NCBI RefSeq assembly: GCF_003443615.1
Contig: NZ_CP031967.1
Coordinates: 2,542,001 to 2,606,000 of the forward strand
Length of the DNA stretch: 64,000 nucleotides
Reading direction: 5' to 3'
Source: Alteromonas sp. BL110
Lineage (GTDB): Bacteria > Pseudomonadota > Gammaproteobacteria > Enterobacterales > Alteromonadaceae
A program made the position numbers and the translations under genes. The notes beneath the pieces were generated by a model. The model was not told the origin of the DNA, did no database searches, and saw only the letters and a list, made by a program, of their open reading frames with translations. Positions within the stretch are counted from its first letter, which is position 1. Each line of letters begins with the position of its first letter. Positions 63,097-64,000 of this stretch are shown piece by piece.

Positions 63097-64000
63097 TCAA
63101 CCTGCTAATAGCAAGGTTAACGATGACAACGAAGCGAGTTTATACGGCGCTAAAGAGGCCTGCCGCGATGTGGCCAATGAAATTTTAGCGAACGTTAAGT
63201 GCGATGAAATAGAGCTGTTGCTCTTTCACACAAGCACGCTGTTTGACTTAGACACTGTTGCAAAGGAAATCACCGCACGTTTTCCCCAGGTGAATGTTGT
63301 CGGGTGTACCAGCGCGGGTGAATTTAATAAAAATGGCTACGGGACAGGAAAACTGATGGCCGTCGCGTTTTTGAAAAACGAGTTTTCTATCGCCACTGCG
63401 ATAGTGCCTAAGTTGGGCGAGGTAAATTTCGATGAAGCCCATGATATCGCTAGCGGTTTGCGTAGAGCGTTACAGGGGAGAGAACGTCGCTACGATACAG
63501 AACAGCACTTCGTTATTTCCGTGCTAGATGGGCTTACCCGTCATGAAGAACATTTTTTAGAAACCTTTGCGACTGCCTTTGGCAATATTCCGCACTTAGG
63601 CGGGAGCGCCGGCGATGACTTAAAACTCGAAGCCACTTATGTGTTTTACAAAGGTGTATTTCATCGCGATGCTGCAGTATTGCTGCTTGTTGGCACGGGA
63701 AAGCCATTCACCGTGTTCTCCATTGATCACATTAACTCTCCAGTATCGAAGCTGGTGGTAACCCATGCTGATCCTGAATCGCGAACCGTGTATGAGATCA
63801 ACGGTGAACCTGCTGCGCAGTATTACGCGAGCTTGTTGGGAATGAAAGCTGAAGACTTAACGCCTGATGTGTTCTCCATGTTTCCCCTTGCAGTGATGGT
63901 AGGTGGCAAATATTTCATTCGCTCTATTCAAAAGGTAGATTTAGCCACCAACGCCATTACCTTTTACTGCGCGGTAGATATTGGCATTATTCTTACGTTT
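63065..64000 (+). CDS. FIST-domain sensor protein, NosP-like (partial)
   Basis: The frame is open for 312 codons to the window end, so the C-terminus is missing. It starts at GTG 63065, inside the end of the NosR-like gene, with AAAAGGTG about 9 bases upstream. Seen: the FIST N-domain (VVGCTSAGEFNKNGYGTGKL, ISVLDGLTRHEEHF, HLGGSAGDDLKLEATYVFY) and the start of the FIST C-domain (TVYEINGEPAAQYYASLLG). FIST proteins are cytoplasmic ligand sensors; the NosP subgroup binds haem and senses nitric oxide and is encoded beside a histidine kinase. The gene after this one could be that kinase. No signal peptide. Confidence 0.85.
   Translation, partial: MSKTSILSALSQPANSKVNDDNEASLYGAKEACRDVANEILANVKCDEIELLLFHTSTLFDLDTVAKEITARFPQVNVVGCTSAGEFNKNGYGTGKLMAVAFLKNEFSIATAIVPKLGEVNFDEAHDIASGLRRALQGRERRYDTEQHFVISVLDGLTRHEEHFLETFATAFGNIPHLGGSAGDDLKLEATYVFYKGVFHRDAAVLLLVGTGKPFTVFSIDHINSPVSKLVVTHADPESRTVYEINGEPAAQYYASLLGMKAEDLTPDVFSMFPLAVMVGGKYFIRSIQKVDLATNAITFYCAVDIGIILTF

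Noticed and set aside
1..64000. Search for tRNA genes, CRISPR arrays, prophage, insertion sequences and attachment sites
   Set aside because: By eye I found no cloverleaf-like sequence after the 5S genes, no regularly spaced repeats, and no transposase, integrase or phage structural genes. A covariance-model scan could still reveal small RNAs I missed.

Overview
The window looks like a chromosomal segment of a marine gammaproteobacterium of the Alteromonas type. This is inferred from the 5S rRNA sequence, the alginate lyase, curli and TonB-receptor gene content, the low-to-mid GC and the recognisable protein families; no search was run. It has no prophage, insertion sequence, CRISPR array or tRNA that I could recognise. 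Most of it is ordinary chromosome arranged in short operons.

Layout. 1-520: the tail of an rRNA operon, with a normal 5S gene and its terminator followed by a second 5S copy enlarged by about 85 bases through four GC-rich insertions, each unit ending in the same palindrome. 532-6265: acyl-CoA synthetase, EF-hand protein and DNA polymerase II (all minus). 6266-9517: an MBL-fold hydrolase convergent with a response regulator-CheC-histidine kinase operon. 9783-15892: a Tat-exported aminotransferase, a TauE-type exporter and a TonB-dependent receptor, with a divergent LysR regulator. 15936-18868: a phospholipase D/VTT fusion overlapping an endonuclease/exonuclease/phosphatase gene. 19267-24740: outer membrane barrel, periplasmic-type KatG, a small unknown protein and an MscS channel.

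24741-30500 is an alginate/uronate locus: a GntR-family regulator, a PL6 alginate lyase, KDG kinase and KDPG aldolase. Opposite the regulator is a gene-free stretch with a near-consensus promoter, an operator-like sequence nearly identical to the one at the lyase promoter, and a strong terminator. I read this as a candidate regulatory RNA of about 200 nt under the same regulator. 30619-34338: a porin-like barrel and a small PstS-like protein facing a GGDEF/EAL protein. 34745-38778: RhlE helicase, a thioredoxin-like lipoprotein, and a hydratase/SDR pair that could belong to uronate metabolism. 39072-40239: a LuxR-type regulator followed by an N-terminally truncated kinase. 40436-42958: a secreted subtilase.

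43400-47774 is a curli locus (csgB-csgA-csgE-csgF-csgG, with csgD convergent) with an unusually long acidic CsgA. 48050-55578: D-lactate dehydrogenase, BetT-type transporter, and the valine-catabolic pair mmsA/mmsB with a divergent LysR. 55854-64000: a soluble PAS chemoreceptor, a kinase/regulator pair, an ExaC/AldB-type aldehyde dehydrogenase, a NosR-like membrane iron-sulphur protein and a FIST-domain (NosP-like) protein cut by the window end. Secreted polymer breakdown, biofilm fibres, c-di-GMP turnover and a possible nitric-oxide sensor together suggest a particle-associated lifestyle.
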